Source of the DNA: Promicromonospora iranensis
GTDB taxonomy: Bacteria > Actinomycetota > Actinomycetes > Actinomycetales > Cellulomonadaceae
Length of the DNA stretch: 64,000 bases
Assembly: GCF_028994775.1 (NCBI RefSeq)
Contig: NZ_JAJQMN010000012.1
Span: 1-64,000 of the forward strand
Direction: 5' to 3'
Shown: piece after piece, positions 26,300 to 34,307 of the stretch
How the letters are laid out: each line of letters starts with the position of its first letter
Numbering within the stretch: the first letter of the stretch is position 1
Program-made: the position numbers and the translations under genes
The notes under the pieces: generated by a model
The model's input: only the letters and a program-made list of their open reading frames with translations
Databases searched by the model: none
Told to the model about the DNA's origin: nothing

Positions 26300-27802
26300 T
26301 CAGAGCCGGACGATCGCCGCCAGCGGGTTCTCTATCGCGTCGGCGACGGAACGCATGAAGCCCGCCGCCGTCCCGCCGTCGCAGACCCGGTGGTCGAAGA
26401 CGAAGGACATCTGCGTGATCTTGCGGGGCACGATCTCGCCGTCGACCACCCATGCCCGGTCGATGATGCGGCCGAAACCCAGGATCGCCACCTGCGGGTG
26501 GTTGATGATCGCTGCGCTACCGTCGACCCGGAAGCCGCCGTAGTTGTTCAGCGTGAAGGTGCCGGCGGTGAGCTCCTCCGCCGTCGCCTTGCCGACGCGA
26601 GCGCGCGCGATCAGGTCACGGAGGGCTGCGTCGAGCTCGGCGGTGGTCATCGCGTCGGCGTCGAGCACTGCCGGTACGACCAGGCCCTGTTCGCCCTGGA
26701 CGGCGATGCCGAGGTTGATGCGGTCGGACTCGACGATCTCGTCACGCTCCACGTCGAGCCGCGCGTTCAGTACCGGGTACTCCTTGAGGCCCGCGACGAC
26801 GAACCGCGCGAGGTGGGCGAGCAGCCCGGGCCCCGGGTCGGTGGGCGTACGGGTCGCCTCGCGCAAGTCCCAGAGCACTGTCGCGTCGACGTCGACCCAG
26901 ACGGTCGCCTCCGGGATCTCCGAACGGCTCCGCGAGAGCACCTTGGCCGCCGACCTCTGGAAACCGCTCAGCGGGACGCGCCGCTCGCCGGGAACGGCGG
27001 GAGTACCGGACGGGGCGGCGACGAGCGGCGCAGACGGCGCAGCGCCAGCGAGGCCACCGGGAGACGGCCCATCGGGAGCCACGACACCTGGAGGCGACGC
27101 GGGAGGCGTGCGCTCGATCGCCGACCGCACGTCGGACCTGGTGACGACCCCGCCGGCCCCCGACGGAGCGATCGAGCGCAGGTCGAGTCCCGCGTCCCGG
27201 GCGAGCCGCCGGACGATCGGCGAGATCACCTTCACCGGGCGATAGCCCGGCGCTCCGGCGACGACGGGCGCCGCCGGCTGGGCGCCGCGTGGTCCGGAGC
27301 TGCGTGGCCCGGAGCTGCGTGGCCCGGAGCCGCGTGGCCGACGTCGGCGGCCCGCACCGGGCTGCCCGGAGGTGCCATAGCCGACGAGCACGTTGCCGGA
27401 ACCGGTCCCCTTGTCGTCGCGAGACGCCTTGGTGGCCGCCTTGCCACCCGACACACCCTGACCCTCAAGTTCAAGTTGAGAGTCAGACTCAGGTCCAGAA
27501 CCGGGCTCGGCTCCCCCGGAACTCCCATCCACCCCAGCACCCCCAGCACCCCCAGCACTGACGGTGATCAGCGGCCTGCCCACCTCGACGAGGTCCCCCT
27601 CGGCGGCGTGCAGGGTGTCGACCCGGCCTGCGTACGGGCTGGGCACCTCGACCACCGACTTGGCCGTCTCGACCTCCACCACCGGCTGGTCGACGGCGAC
27701 CACGTCACCCTCGGTGACCAGCCAGTGCACCACCTCGGCCTCGGTGAGCCCCTCACCGAGGTCGGGCAGGAGAAAGGTCTGTCCCGTCGCCGTGGTGGTC
27801 AT
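26300..27802 (-). CDS. bkdC: 2-oxoacid dehydrogenase E2 (dihydrolipoyl acyltransferase)
   Basis: The protein has 500 residues. ATG 27802 overlaps the E1beta stop. The lipoyl domain spans about residues 10-85 with the lipoylated Lys48 in ETAKSVV. A flexible linker contains a 15-nt repeat (SSGPR). The peripheral subunit-binding domain is at about residues 190-230 (ISPIVRRLARDAGLDL). The catalytic domain ends the protein with FDHRVCDGG holding the active His and Asp. It transfers acyl groups to CoA in a branched-chain or pyruvate-type complex. Linkage to a divergent Lrp-type gene favours branched-chain 2-oxoacids. No E3 gene is nearby. Confidence 0.9.
   Translation of the reverse strand: MTTTATGQTFLLPDLGEGLTEAEVVHWLVTEGDVVAVDQPVVEVETAKSVVEVPSPYAGRVDTLHAAEGDLVEVGRPLITVSAGGAGGAGVDGSSGGAEPGSGPESDSQLELEGQGVSGGKAATKASRDDKGTGSGNVLVGYGTSGQPGAGRRRRPRGSGPRSSGPRSSGPRGAQPAAPVVAGAPGYRPVKVISPIVRRLARDAGLDLRSIAPSGAGGVVTRSDVRSAIERTPPASPPGVVAPDGPSPGGLAGAAPSAPLVAAPSGTPAVPGERRVPLSGFQRSAAKVLSRSRSEIPEATVWVDVDATVLWDLREATRTPTDPGPGLLAHLARFVVAGLKEYPVLNARLDVERDEIVESDRINLGIAVQGEQGLVVPAVLDADAMTTAELDAALRDLIARARVGKATAEELTAGTFTLNNYGGFRVDGSAAIINHPQVAILGFGRIIDRAWVVDGEIVPRKITQMSFVFDHRVCDGGTAAGFMRSVADAIENPLAAIVRL
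27287..27331. repeat. 3 x 15-nt coding repeat in the E2 linker
   Basis: Three units of GCGTGGYCCGGAGCT (Y = C or T) encode SSGPR-type repeats in the interdomain linker of E2, where length variation would be tolerated. Confidence 0.88.
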
Positions 27803-28803
27803 GCGTCCTCCCACTGGAGGTCGTCGACGGCGTCGAGGATCCGGGCGACCGACGGCAGCTGGACGTGCTCGAGCTTCGGCGGCGGGTAAGGGATGTCGAA
27901 GCCGGTGACGCGCCGCACCGGCGCCGACAGGGAGTGGAAACAGCGTTCGCTCACCCTGGCCGCGATCTCGGACGCGACGCTCGCGAAGCCCGCAGCCTCC
28001 GCGATGACGACGGCGCGACCGGTCGACTCCACCGCGGCGCAGACCGTCGCGTCGTCGAACGGGACGATCGAGCGCAGGTCGACGACCTGCAGGCTGCGGC
28101 CCTCACGCGCGGCCTCCTCGGCGGCCTCCATGGCGACGGGCACGGCGGGGCCGTAGGCGATGAGGGTGGCGTCGGTGCCCTGGCGCCGCACGACCGCCGT
28201 GCCGATCCCTGGCTCCCGGCGGTCGCCCAGCGCGACCTCGCCCTTCGCCCAGTAGAGCTTCTTCGGCTCGAGAAAGATCACCGGGTCCGGCGAGGCGATG
28301 GCGGAGCGCAGCAGCGAGTAGGCGTCCGAGGGGTTCGACGGCGTGACGACGTGCAGGCCCGGTGTGTGGGCGTAGTAGGACTCCGACGAGTCGCAGTGGT
28401 GCTCGACCCCGCCGATGCCGCCGGCGTACGGGACCCGGATGACGAGAGGCAGCTCGACGCGCCCGCGGGTCCGGTTCCGCATCTTCGCGATGTGGCTGAC
28501 CACCTGCTCGAAGGCGGGATAGGCGAAGGCGTCGAACTGCATCTCGACCACCGGGCGCATGCCGTTCATGGCCAGGCCGACGGCGAAGCCCGCGATGCCG
28601 GCCTCCGCGAGCGGGGTGTCGAAGCAGCGGTCCTCGCCGAACGTCGCGGTGAGGCCGTCGGTCACGCGGAAGACGCCGCCGAGCGGGCCGACGTCCTCAC
28701 CGAGCATCAGCACTGCCGGATCCTCGGTCATCGCGTCGTGCAGGGCGCGGTTGATCGCCTGCGCGGTGCTGAGCGTCTCGTGCGCCACGGCAGTGGTGGT
28801 CAT
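27799..28803 (-). CDS. bkdB: 2-oxoacid dehydrogenase E1 beta subunit
   Basis: The protein has 334 residues. ATG 28803 overlaps the E1alpha stop (ATGA), and its own stop overlaps the E2 start. Transketolase-type pyrimidine domain phrases are clear: LMLGEDVGPLGGVFRVTDGL, FDTPLAEAGIAGFAVGLAMNGMRPVVEMQFDAFAYPAFEQ, and a C-terminal transketolase domain (LIAYGPAVPVAMEAAEEA, DLRSIVPFD). It pairs with E1alpha to form the thiamine diphosphate-dependent decarboxylase, probably for branched-chain 2-oxoacids. Confidence 0.93.
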   Translation of the reverse strand: MTTTAVAHETLSTAQAINRALHDAMTEDPAVLMLGEDVGPLGGVFRVTDGLTATFGEDRCFDTPLAEAGIAGFAVGLAMNGMRPVVEMQFDAFAYPAFEQVVSHIAKMRNRTRGRVELPLVIRVPYAGGIGGVEHHCDSSESYYAHTPGLHVVTPSNPSDAYSLLRSAIASPDPVIFLEPKKLYWAKGEVALGDRREPGIGTAVVRRQGTDATLIAYGPAVPVAMEAAEEAAREGRSLQVVDLRSIVPFDDATVCAAVESTGRAVVIAEAAGFASVASEIAARVSERCFHSLSAPVRRVTGFDIPYPPPKLEHVQLPSVARILDAVDDLQWEDA

Positions 28804-29939
28804 CGGTGAGCCTCCGCTCGACTCTGCTCGCCCCTGCTCGACTCATCCCTGCTCGACTCGTCCCTGCTCAGCTCGTCGTGCACGAGCGCCAGCTGTTCGA
28901 CGAGCTGCGAGGTCGGCTCGGAGTAGACGTAGCGGAACAGGTCGTCCGGGTCCGGCACGACGTCGCGGTTGATGCCGTCACGCGTGCGGCGAGCGACCTG
29001 CTCGGCGGCGTCGGCGAAGGCCGCGGCGCGAGCGTCGTCCAGGATGCCGTCGGTGCGGAGGTAGGTCTCCAGCCGCACCAGCGGATCCCTGGCCACCCAG
29101 GCGGCGACCTCGCCGTCGGCGCGGTAGCGGGTGGCGTCGTCGGCGTTGGTGTGCGCCTGCATCCGGTAGGTGCGCCCCTCGACGAGCTGGGGGCCCTCGC
29201 CCGCGCGGGCGCGCTCGACCGCCCCGGACAGGACGTCGAGAAGGGCGGCGAGGTCGTTGCCGTCCACCTGCTCCCCGGGGATGCCGTAGCCCACACCCTT
29301 GTGGGCCAGCGTCGGGGCGGCCGTCTGCCGGGCCAGGGGCACCGAGATCGCGTACTGGTTGTTCTGGACGAAGAAGACGACGGGCGCCCGGAAGACGGCG
29401 GCGAAGTTCAGGGCTTCGTGGAAGTCGCCCTCGCTCGTGGCGCCGTCGCCGCACATGGCCAGCACGACCGTGCCCTCCCCGCGCAGCCGCGCGGCGTGCG
29501 CCACCCCGACGGCGTGCGGCAGCTGTGTCGCGAGCGGCGTCGTCAGGGGCGCCACCCGACGCTCGTAGGGGTCGTACCCCGAGTGCCAGTCGCCCTTGAG
29601 CAGGCCGAGCACCTCGACCGGGTCGACACCGCGCGCGACGGCGGCCGCGGTGTCCCGGTAGGTCGGGAAGAGCCAGTCTCCGTCGTCGAGCACCTGAGCC
29701 GCGGCGACCTGGCAGCCCTCCTGACCATGGGACGAGGGATAGACCGCCAGTCGTCCCTGGCGGACCAGCGCGCTCGCCTGGTCGTTGAAGCGACGCGCCG
29801 TGATCATGCCCGCGAGGCCCCGGAGCAGCTCCTCGCCCGCGGGCAGGCGCGCGGCGCCGGCGGCCGTCGGGCGGCCGTCCGGATCAAGCAGCATGACCGG
29901 CGCCTTCGACGGCAACATGCGATCTACGTCACTTGTCAT
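28800..29939 (-). CDS. bkdA: 2-oxoacid dehydrogenase E1 alpha subunit
   Basis: The protein has 379 residues from ATG 29939 (ATG 29918 is a possible shorter start; neither has a clear ribosome site). The thiamine diphosphate motif runs from GDGATSEGDFHEALNF to FFVQNN, and SSHGQEGCQVAAAQ and PTYRDTAAAVARG are typical of branched-chain E1alpha. The last 20 residues are an Ser/Asp/Glu/Arg repeat (15-nt unit, DESSR) not seen in the family. It is the first gene of the E1alpha-E1beta-E2 operon, with all junctions overlapping by ATGA. It is divergent from an Lrp-type regulator. Confidence 0.92.
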   Translation of the reverse strand: MTSDVDRMLPSKAPVMLLDPDGRPTAAGAARLPAGEELLRGLAGMITARRFNDQASALVRQGRLAVYPSSHGQEGCQVAAAQVLDDGDWLFPTYRDTAAAVARGVDPVEVLGLLKGDWHSGYDPYERRVAPLTTPLATQLPHAVGVAHAARLRGEGTVVLAMCGDGATSEGDFHEALNFAAVFRAPVVFFVQNNQYAISVPLARQTAAPTLAHKGVGYGIPGEQVDGNDLAALLDVLSGAVERARAGEGPQLVEGRTYRMQAHTNADDATRYRADGEVAAWVARDPLVRLETYLRTDGILDDARAAAFADAAEQVARRTRDGINRDVVPDPDDLFRYVYSEPTSQLVEQLALVHDELSRDESSRDESSRGEQSRAEAHR

Positions 29940-30028
29940 AGAGATATACTCGTCAAGGATCTATTCGGAATCCATCAACGGCGAGGATCCGAGAAGCCGT
30001 CCAGCAAAACGTGGGTAATGCGATCCAA

Positions 30029-30532
30029 ATGTCCAGCAGCGAAGGGGCTGAGGGCGTGGCCGCGAGACAAGTGGCATCGGGCCTGGACGACGTCGACCAG
30101 CGCATCGTCGACGAGCTGTGTCGCGACGGCCGGATGTCCATGCGAACGCTGGCCGAGAAGCTGCACATCTCGCGGGCCAACGCCTACGCGCGCGTACAGC
30201 GGCTCGAGTCCAGCGGCGTCATCCGCGGCTACAGCGCGGTCATCGATCCGGTGCTCGCCGGGCTCGGCACGTCGGCGTACGTCACGGTCAACCTGGAGCA
30301 GTCGGAGTGGCGCTCGGTCCGCGAGCAGCTCCGCACCCTGCGGGGTGTCGACCACATCGGGCTCGTCGGCGGGGAGTTCGACCTCGTCCTGCTCGTCCGT
30401 GCGCGGGACAACGCCGACCTGCGGCACCTGATCCTGGACCAGATCCAGGGCATGAAGGGCATCCTGAACACGCACACGCTGCTCGTGTTCGAGGAGCCGA
30501 CCCCCGCAGGCCCCTGCCTCCCCGGGCATTGA
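30029..30532 (+). CDS. Lrp/AsnC family regulator, probable BkdR
   Basis: The protein has 167 residues from ATG 30029; GTG 30011 is an alternative. Residues 10-70 are an AsnC-type helix-turn-helix (LDDVDQRIVDELCRDGRMSMRTLAEKLHISRANAYARVQRLESSGVIRGYSAVID). The rest is the RAM effector-binding domain. It is divergent from the branched-chain-type dehydrogenase operon across an unusually AT-rich gap (29940-30010) containing TATACT. This layout is that of BkdR, the leucine/isoleucine-responsive activator of bkd operons in other bacteria. The name is inferred from context. Confidence 0.88.
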   Translation: MSSSEGAEGVAARQVASGLDDVDQRIVDELCRDGRMSMRTLAEKLHISRANAYARVQRLESSGVIRGYSAVIDPVLAGLGTSAYVTVNLEQSEWRSVREQLRTLRGVDHIGLVGGEFDLVLLVRARDNADLRHLILDQIQGMKGILNTHTLLVFEEPTPAGPCLPGH

Positions 30533-30558
30533 CATACATTCTTGCATGTATGTAGGTT
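30529..30558 (+). promoter_or_regulatory. promoter overlapped by a perfect 8-bp-arm palindrome
   Basis: TTGACA (30529-30534) and TAGGTT (30553-30558) are 18 nt apart. ACATACAT and ATGTATGT (30532-30553, 6-nt loop) form a perfect inverted repeat covering the spacer, so a repressor site is likely. It drives the small membrane protein gene at 30691 after a leader of about 125 nt. Confidence 0.6.
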
Positions 30559-30626
30559 GCGTTCACGGCAACCGATCCACCCGACCGCGCCGTCGGCCAT
30601 TCCTTCATCGGAGCGCCGGAGGCCGC

Positions 30627-30683
30627 GTGACGACGCTCGTGGTCCACCCGGAACAGACAGACCATCAACCGGAACGGAATTGA
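30627..30683 (+). CDS. possible 18-residue leader peptide
   Basis: GTG 30627 is preceded by GGAGGCCGC, a good ribosome site, and opens an 18-codon frame (VTTLVVHPEQTDHQPERN) ending at TGA 30681-30683. That stop overlaps the GAGG ribosome site of the next gene, whose ATG is 7 nt further on, so translation of the two may be coupled. Evidence is position and ribosome site only; it may equally be untranslated. Confidence 0.35.
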   Translation: MTTLVVHPEQTDHQPERN

Positions 30684-30690
30684 GGACCTG

Positions 30691-31110
30691 ATGCAGCTGA
30701 CGGCGTTTCGAGTCGGTGCGGCCGCGTGGATGTTCACCGGCGTCGCACACACTGTCCTGGAGTTCGCCCTGCCCGGCGATCCAGACCTGGCCGCGGCGCT
30801 CCGTGCATCGACCCTGGAGGTAGGGCCGGTCTCGCTCAACGCGTTCCTGTTGATCCGTGGCGTGAGCGCCTCCATGGGCCTGGCGATGGTCGTCGTCGGG
30901 CTCCTGTTGTGGATGATCGCTCGCGCTTTCCGGACCGAACCGCACCGGGCACGTCCGTTCGGGGTAGTGGCACTGGTCAGCACCGTCCTGGCGCTCGGCC
31001 TGGCCGTCGCGTGGGTGCCCGGTCCGCCCGTGGTGACCTTCACGGTGGGGACCGTCGCGTTCGTCGTCGCGCTGGCAGCGAAGGATGCGCGGCCCAGCAG
31101 TCCCCGATGA
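30691..31110 (+). CDS. small four-TM membrane protein, unknown
   Basis: The protein has 139 residues, ATG 30691 after TGAGGAC. Four hydrophobic segments are seen (about 5-22, 48-74, 84-105, 108-126). It resembles short conserved membrane proteins (LIC_13387-like) of unknown function found in many bacteria. It follows a palindromic promoter and a possible leader peptide. No regulator gene is adjacent, so the palindrome-binding protein is encoded elsewhere. Confidence 0.7.
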   Translation: MQLTAFRVGAAAWMFTGVAHTVLEFALPGDPDLAAALRASTLEVGPVSLNAFLLIRGVSASMGLAMVVVGLLLWMIARAFRTEPHRARPFGVVALVSTVLALGLAVAWVPGPPVVTFTVGTVAFVVALAAKDARPSSPR

Positions 31111-31117
31111 CGGTGCC

Positions 31118-31177
31118 CTACGGGTGCAGGACGATCTTGCCCACGTGCCGCCGGCGCGCGATCTCCTCCTGCGCCCG
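31118..31177 (-). pseudogene. C-terminal remnant of a zinc-type alcohol dehydrogenase/quinone oxidoreductase
   Basis: The last 19 codons before TAG (31118-31120) read AQEEIARRRHVGKIVLHP, which matches the usual end of MDR-superfamily reductases (helix, then GKIVLxP). Upstream of this the frame continues but loses all similarity, and there is no Rossmann fold or start. The rest of the gene appears to have been deleted. Confidence 0.5.
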
Positions 31178-31227
31178 AACGGCTGACCTCCACCAGACCG
31201 TCCCCCGCCTGCGGGACGGGGTTTCGC

Positions 31228-31602
31228 CTACTGGGGCTCCTCCTGCAGCGCGCGCACCTCGATGCGCGACCGGAGGGCCTTCGAGCAGTGCTCCGCCCAC
31301 CCGAGAGCGGTCTCCTCGTCGGCGACATCGATGATCCAGAACCCGCCCACATAGGCAGGCGCGTCCACGAACGGTCCCGGGATGCGCTTCGGCTCGCCGG
31401 CTGTGGCGTCGACGGTCGTCGCCGTGGACGGCGGCATGAGGCCACCCGCGGTGACGAACGCCCCGGACTCGTTCAGGGCGGTGTTGAACCCGTCGACGGC
31501 GGCGATCATCGCCTCCAGCTCGGCGGGATCCATCTCCTGCATCGACTCCATCGTCGGTTCGTCGGCCGTGTCGTGCGGGATGGTCAGGAAGTACTGGGTC
31601 AT
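31228..31602 (-). CDS. YciI/DGPF-domain protein
   Basis: The protein has 124 residues, ATG 31602 after GGAGC. It is a ferredoxin-like YciI-family domain: MTQYFLTIPHD at the start, then GGLMPPSTATTV, GPFVDAPAYVGGFWIIDVADEETALGWAEHC, all DGPF/YCII signatures. Related proteins are linked to sigma factors of the ECF41 type or act as small hydrolases; none of those partners is seen here. Its function cannot be stated. Confidence 0.88.
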   Translation of the reverse strand: MTQYFLTIPHDTADEPTMESMQEMDPAELEAMIAAVDGFNTALNESGAFVTAGGLMPPSTATTVDATAGEPKRIPGPFVDAPAYVGGFWIIDVADEETALGWAEHCSKALRSRIEVRALQEEPQ

Positions 31603-31672
31603 GGAACTGCTCCGTTCTGTTCGGTCGAGCTGACTGTTGGTGGTGCGGACGAGACGAGGCGAGGAAAAGTGC

Positions 31673-32065
31673 TCAGGCCTCGGGGGCGAACTCCTGGATC
31701 ATCACCGGGGAGGCGTGGATGCAGACGATCCGGAGCGTCCCGGAGCCGGTGTTGGTGAAGCGGTGCCACGTGTCGGCGGGGGCGACCGCGGTGTCGCCGG
31801 CGCGGGCCACGAACGTCGCGCCGCCGACCACGATCGTCGCCTCGCCCTCGAGCACCGACCACGTCTCGTCGTACGGGTGCCGGTGCAGGCCCGGGCCCTG
31901 GCCGGGGTCCGAGGTGACGAGGAAGAACGACACGTTCGACCCGTACGAGGCGCCCTCGAACCGGAGGGTGCGGCTGTCGCCGATGCGGATGCTGTCGGCG
32001 GGGATCGCGGCAGGGCCGGCTGCGGGGGCGGCGGCTGCGGAGCTGGTTGCTGCGGAGACAGACAT
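31673..32065 (-). CDS. cupin-domain protein
   Basis: The protein has 130 residues, ATG 32065 after AAAGGAAC. After a Ser/Ala-rich head of about 22 residues comes a single cupin domain with metal ligands in GLHRHPYDETW (motif 1, His-x-His and Glu) and a later His in ADTWHRFTNTG (motif 2). Single-domain cupins bind metals and small ligands. It is divergent from an ArsR-like regulator across a short gap that contains a palindrome, suggesting it is regulated by that protein. Confidence 0.88.
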   Translation of the reverse strand: MSVSAATSSAAAAPAAGPAAIPADSIRIGDSRTLRFEGASYGSNVSFFLVTSDPGQGPGLHRHPYDETWSVLEGEATIVVGGATFVARAGDTAVAPADTWHRFTNTGSGTLRIVCIHASPVMIQEFAPEA

Positions 32066-32134
32066 GGTGGGTGTTCCTTTCAACGGAGGCTGCGTGCTGA
32101 TGAGCGCTACTCTCCGCCGTCCGCACCGCACTGA

Positions 32135-32159
32135 CTACGCTTTCGACGTGGATCGAAAG
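32135..32159. promoter_or_regulatory. operator overlapping a leaderless start codon
   Basis: CTTTCGA (32140-32146) and TCGAAAG (32153-32159) form a perfect inverted repeat around the GTG start at 32148. TACGCT at 32135-32140 is a -10-like element about 8 nt before that GTG, so the transcript of the regulator would begin at its start codon and the palindrome would block it. Confidence 0.55.
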
Positions 32160-33134
32160 TTCGTCGAGTTCCGGCTCGGTTCCAGCGACATCTCAGCGGT
32201 GCGGTTCGGCATCTCCCCCGGCCACGAGCTGGTGCACGCGGTGCGCACCATCCTGCGCCCGCAGAGCGCACCCCTGCACTGGGGATGGTTCCGCGGCCTC
32301 CAGTCGAGGCCGACGGAGGCCTTCCGCCTGATGGCGGTCATCAGCGGCGCGGAGGGTTACATGCCCGACTTCCTCACCGCCACACCGTCGGGTGACATGA
32401 CTCCCCAGGAGGAGGCCGAACGCCTGCGCGAGGTCCCCGACGAACGGCTCCAGTTCGATCTGCAGAAGATGGTGCTCCGCTCGACCGGCGCCCGGCAGCA
32501 GGAGATCCGCGACCTGATCGCGGCACCGGAACACGCCCGGAAGGTGATCGTCGCGGCCTGGCAGGAGGTCTGGGACGCGCTGCTCGCGCCCGTCTGGCCG
32601 CAGATGCTCCGCCTGCTCCGGGCCGACATCTCGGTCCGCGCACGCCGCAGCAGCGACACCGGCCTGGCAGAGATGGCCTCAACCCTGCACTCCACGGTGG
32701 CCTGGGCGGACGAGATCGTCCGTGTCGAGATGCGCCGCCACGAAGAGGTGGTCGACTGCGGCGGCACCGGCCTCGTCCTCGTCCCCTCGGTCATGATGGC
32801 TACCCGCGGCTGCGCCGTGCTCACCGAGCGCCCCGCGCAGCCGACGATCTTCTACCCCGCCCACGGCGTGTCCGAGACCTGGCACCGCGACGGCGCCGAC
32901 GCGCTCGCCGCACTCACGGCCCTGCTCGGAGCGACCCGAGCGCGTCTCGTCCTCGAGCTCCAGCAGCCGCTCTCGACCTCCGAGTGCGCCGCGCTCACCG
33001 ACCTCGCGGTCTCCACCGCGTCCCACCACCTGACGGTGCTGCGCGACGCGGGGCTGATCGACAGCCGCCGCAACGGCGTCCGCGTCCTGCACACCCGCAC
33101 ACCACTGGGCGAGGCGCTCGCGGGCGTCGGGTAG
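32148..33134 (+). CDS. ArsR-type winged-helix regulator with N-terminal DUF5937-like domain
   Basis: The protein has 328 residues from GTG 32148, apparently leaderless; ATG 32100 is a possible longer start. The first 240 residues have no classic motif but match the DUF5937-like domain of actinobacterial ArsR regulators (LVHAVRTILRPQSAPLHWGW). The C-terminal 85 residues are the helix-turn-helix: LLGATRARLVLELQQPLSTSECAALTDLAVSTASHHLTVLRDAGLIDSRRNGVRVLHTRTPLGEAL. It is divergent from the cupin gene and carries a palindrome at its own start, so it is probably a repressor of both. No Cys metal site is visible. Confidence 0.85.
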   Translation: MDRKFVEFRLGSSDISAVRFGISPGHELVHAVRTILRPQSAPLHWGWFRGLQSRPTEAFRLMAVISGAEGYMPDFLTATPSGDMTPQEEAERLREVPDERLQFDLQKMVLRSTGARQQEIRDLIAAPEHARKVIVAAWQEVWDALLAPVWPQMLRLLRADISVRARRSSDTGLAEMASTLHSTVAWADEIVRVEMRRHEEVVDCGGTGLVLVPSVMMATRGCAVLTERPAQPTIFYPAHGVSETWHRDGADALAALTALLGATRARLVLELQQPLSTSECAALTDLAVSTASHHLTVLRDAGLIDSRRNGVRVLHTRTPLGEALAGVG

Positions 33135-33167
33135 CCGCGCCGCGCGTCGGCGCCCCTGCTTGCGCCC

Positions 33168-34307
33168 CTACCCCGAACGCACCAGGCGCTCGAGCACGCC
33201 CTCGGTCAGCTCCGGGGCGATCTCCTCGAAGTCCCACCCCTGGCCACGGCCCTGGGTGGCCACCCTCTGGTTGGCCACCCAGAACACGAGCACCCGTCCG
33301 TCGGCGGACCTGGCGACCTCCCCGTAGGACGAGTCGTTCCCGCCGTTGTGCCACAGCATCGACCCGTCCCCGCCGGCCACCACCCACCCGTAGGCGTAGT
33401 GCGTGTCGCCGCCGGGCTCCTCCTCCACGTAGGGCTCGAAGAGCTGCCGCTTGGCGTCTTCGTCCAGGACCCGGTCTCCGCGCAGGGCCTGGTGCCAGCT
33501 GATCATGTCGCGGGCGGTGGACAGCACACCGCCGTTCCCGAACAGGTTCCAGTAAGGCCCGCTGACGTCCCACGGGCGGTCGATCGGACGGCCCTGAGGA
33601 CGGCCGTCGGCGTCGTACTCGACCGCGATGTCCGCCTGCGACCAGTCGGGCAGCACGTACCCGGTCCGGCGCATCCCGGCCGGCTCGAACAGGTGCGCGG
33701 CCAGGTACTCCTCGTAGCCCAGCCCGGAAGCCTGCTCGACGACGGCGGCGAGCAGGCTGTAGCCGACGTTGGAGTAGAGGTGCTCCTCCCCCGGTGCCGA
33801 GAGGAGCTCCGACGAGAGTGCGGCGCGGACCAGGTCGTCACGGGAGACCGGTTCGTCGTCGTCGCCGAGGCTCTCCACAAGGCCCGACGTGTGCGTCAGC
33901 AGGTGGTGCAGAGTGACACGGCGCTTGTCCGGCGGGACGCCGGGGAGGTGGGTCGAGATCGGGTCGCCGACCTCGAGCCGGCCCTGCATCTGCAGCTTCA
34001 GCACGGCGGCCGCGGTGAACTGCTTCGTCATGGACATCACGTCGTAGACCGTGTCGCAGGTGGCGACATCGCCGGTCGCACGGTCGGCCGCTCCCCAGCC
34101 GTCGCAGTGGACCACCCGGTCGTCGACGACGGCCGCGAGCGAGCCGCTCGAACCGGACGGCACGACCTCGGTCACGAATGCCTCGACCGGTTCCGGCCCG
34201 GAGGGCGCGCAGCCGGCGAGCAGACCCACGGTCAGGAGCGCCCCCGTGGCCGCACCGCCTCCCGGTCCACGCCGAGCCCGTCCACGCCGAACCCGTTCAC
34301 GTCGAAT
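33168..34307 (-). CDS. serine hydrolase lipoprotein, class C beta-lactamase/esterase fold, ATT start
   Basis: The protein has about 379 residues. The only in-frame NTG codons give a truncated signal; starting instead at ATT 34307, which has GGAGGA five bases upstream, yields a complete lipoprotein signal: Arg-rich head, hydrophobic GALLTVGLLAGC and lipobox Cys33. An upstream in-frame stop excludes an earlier start. The catalytic SMTK (Ser92, Lys95) and a YSN-type motif (YSNVGYSLL) identify the beta-lactamase class C/DD-peptidase fold. HNGGNDSSY is the KTG-equivalent region. Most such actinobacterial proteins are esterases or peptidases, not true beta-lactamases. If ATT is not used, the gene may be misread or regulated. 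Confidence 0.85.
   Translation of the reverse strand: MRRERVRRGRARRGPGGGAATGALLTVGLLAGCAPSGPEPVEAFVTEVVPSGSSGSLAAVVDDRVVHCDGWGAADRATGDVATCDTVYDVMSMTKQFTAAAVLKLQMQGRLEVGDPISTHLPGVPPDKRRVTLHHLLTHTSGLVESLGDDDEPVSRDDLVRAALSSELLSAPGEEHLYSNVGYSLLAAVVEQASGLGYEEYLAAHLFEPAGMRRTGYVLPDWSQADIAVEYDADGRPQGRPIDRPWDVSGPYWNLFGNGGVLSTARDMISWHQALRGDRVLDEDAKRQLFEPYVEEEPGGDTHYAYGWVVAGGDGSMLWHNGGNDSSYGEVARSADGRVLVFWVANQRVATQGRGQGWDFEEIAPELTEGVLERLVRSG

Noticed and set aside
31719-32147. N-terminal extension of the ArsR-like regulator
   Set aside because: The open frame overlaps the divergent cupin gene antisense and has no family similarity before GTG 32148.
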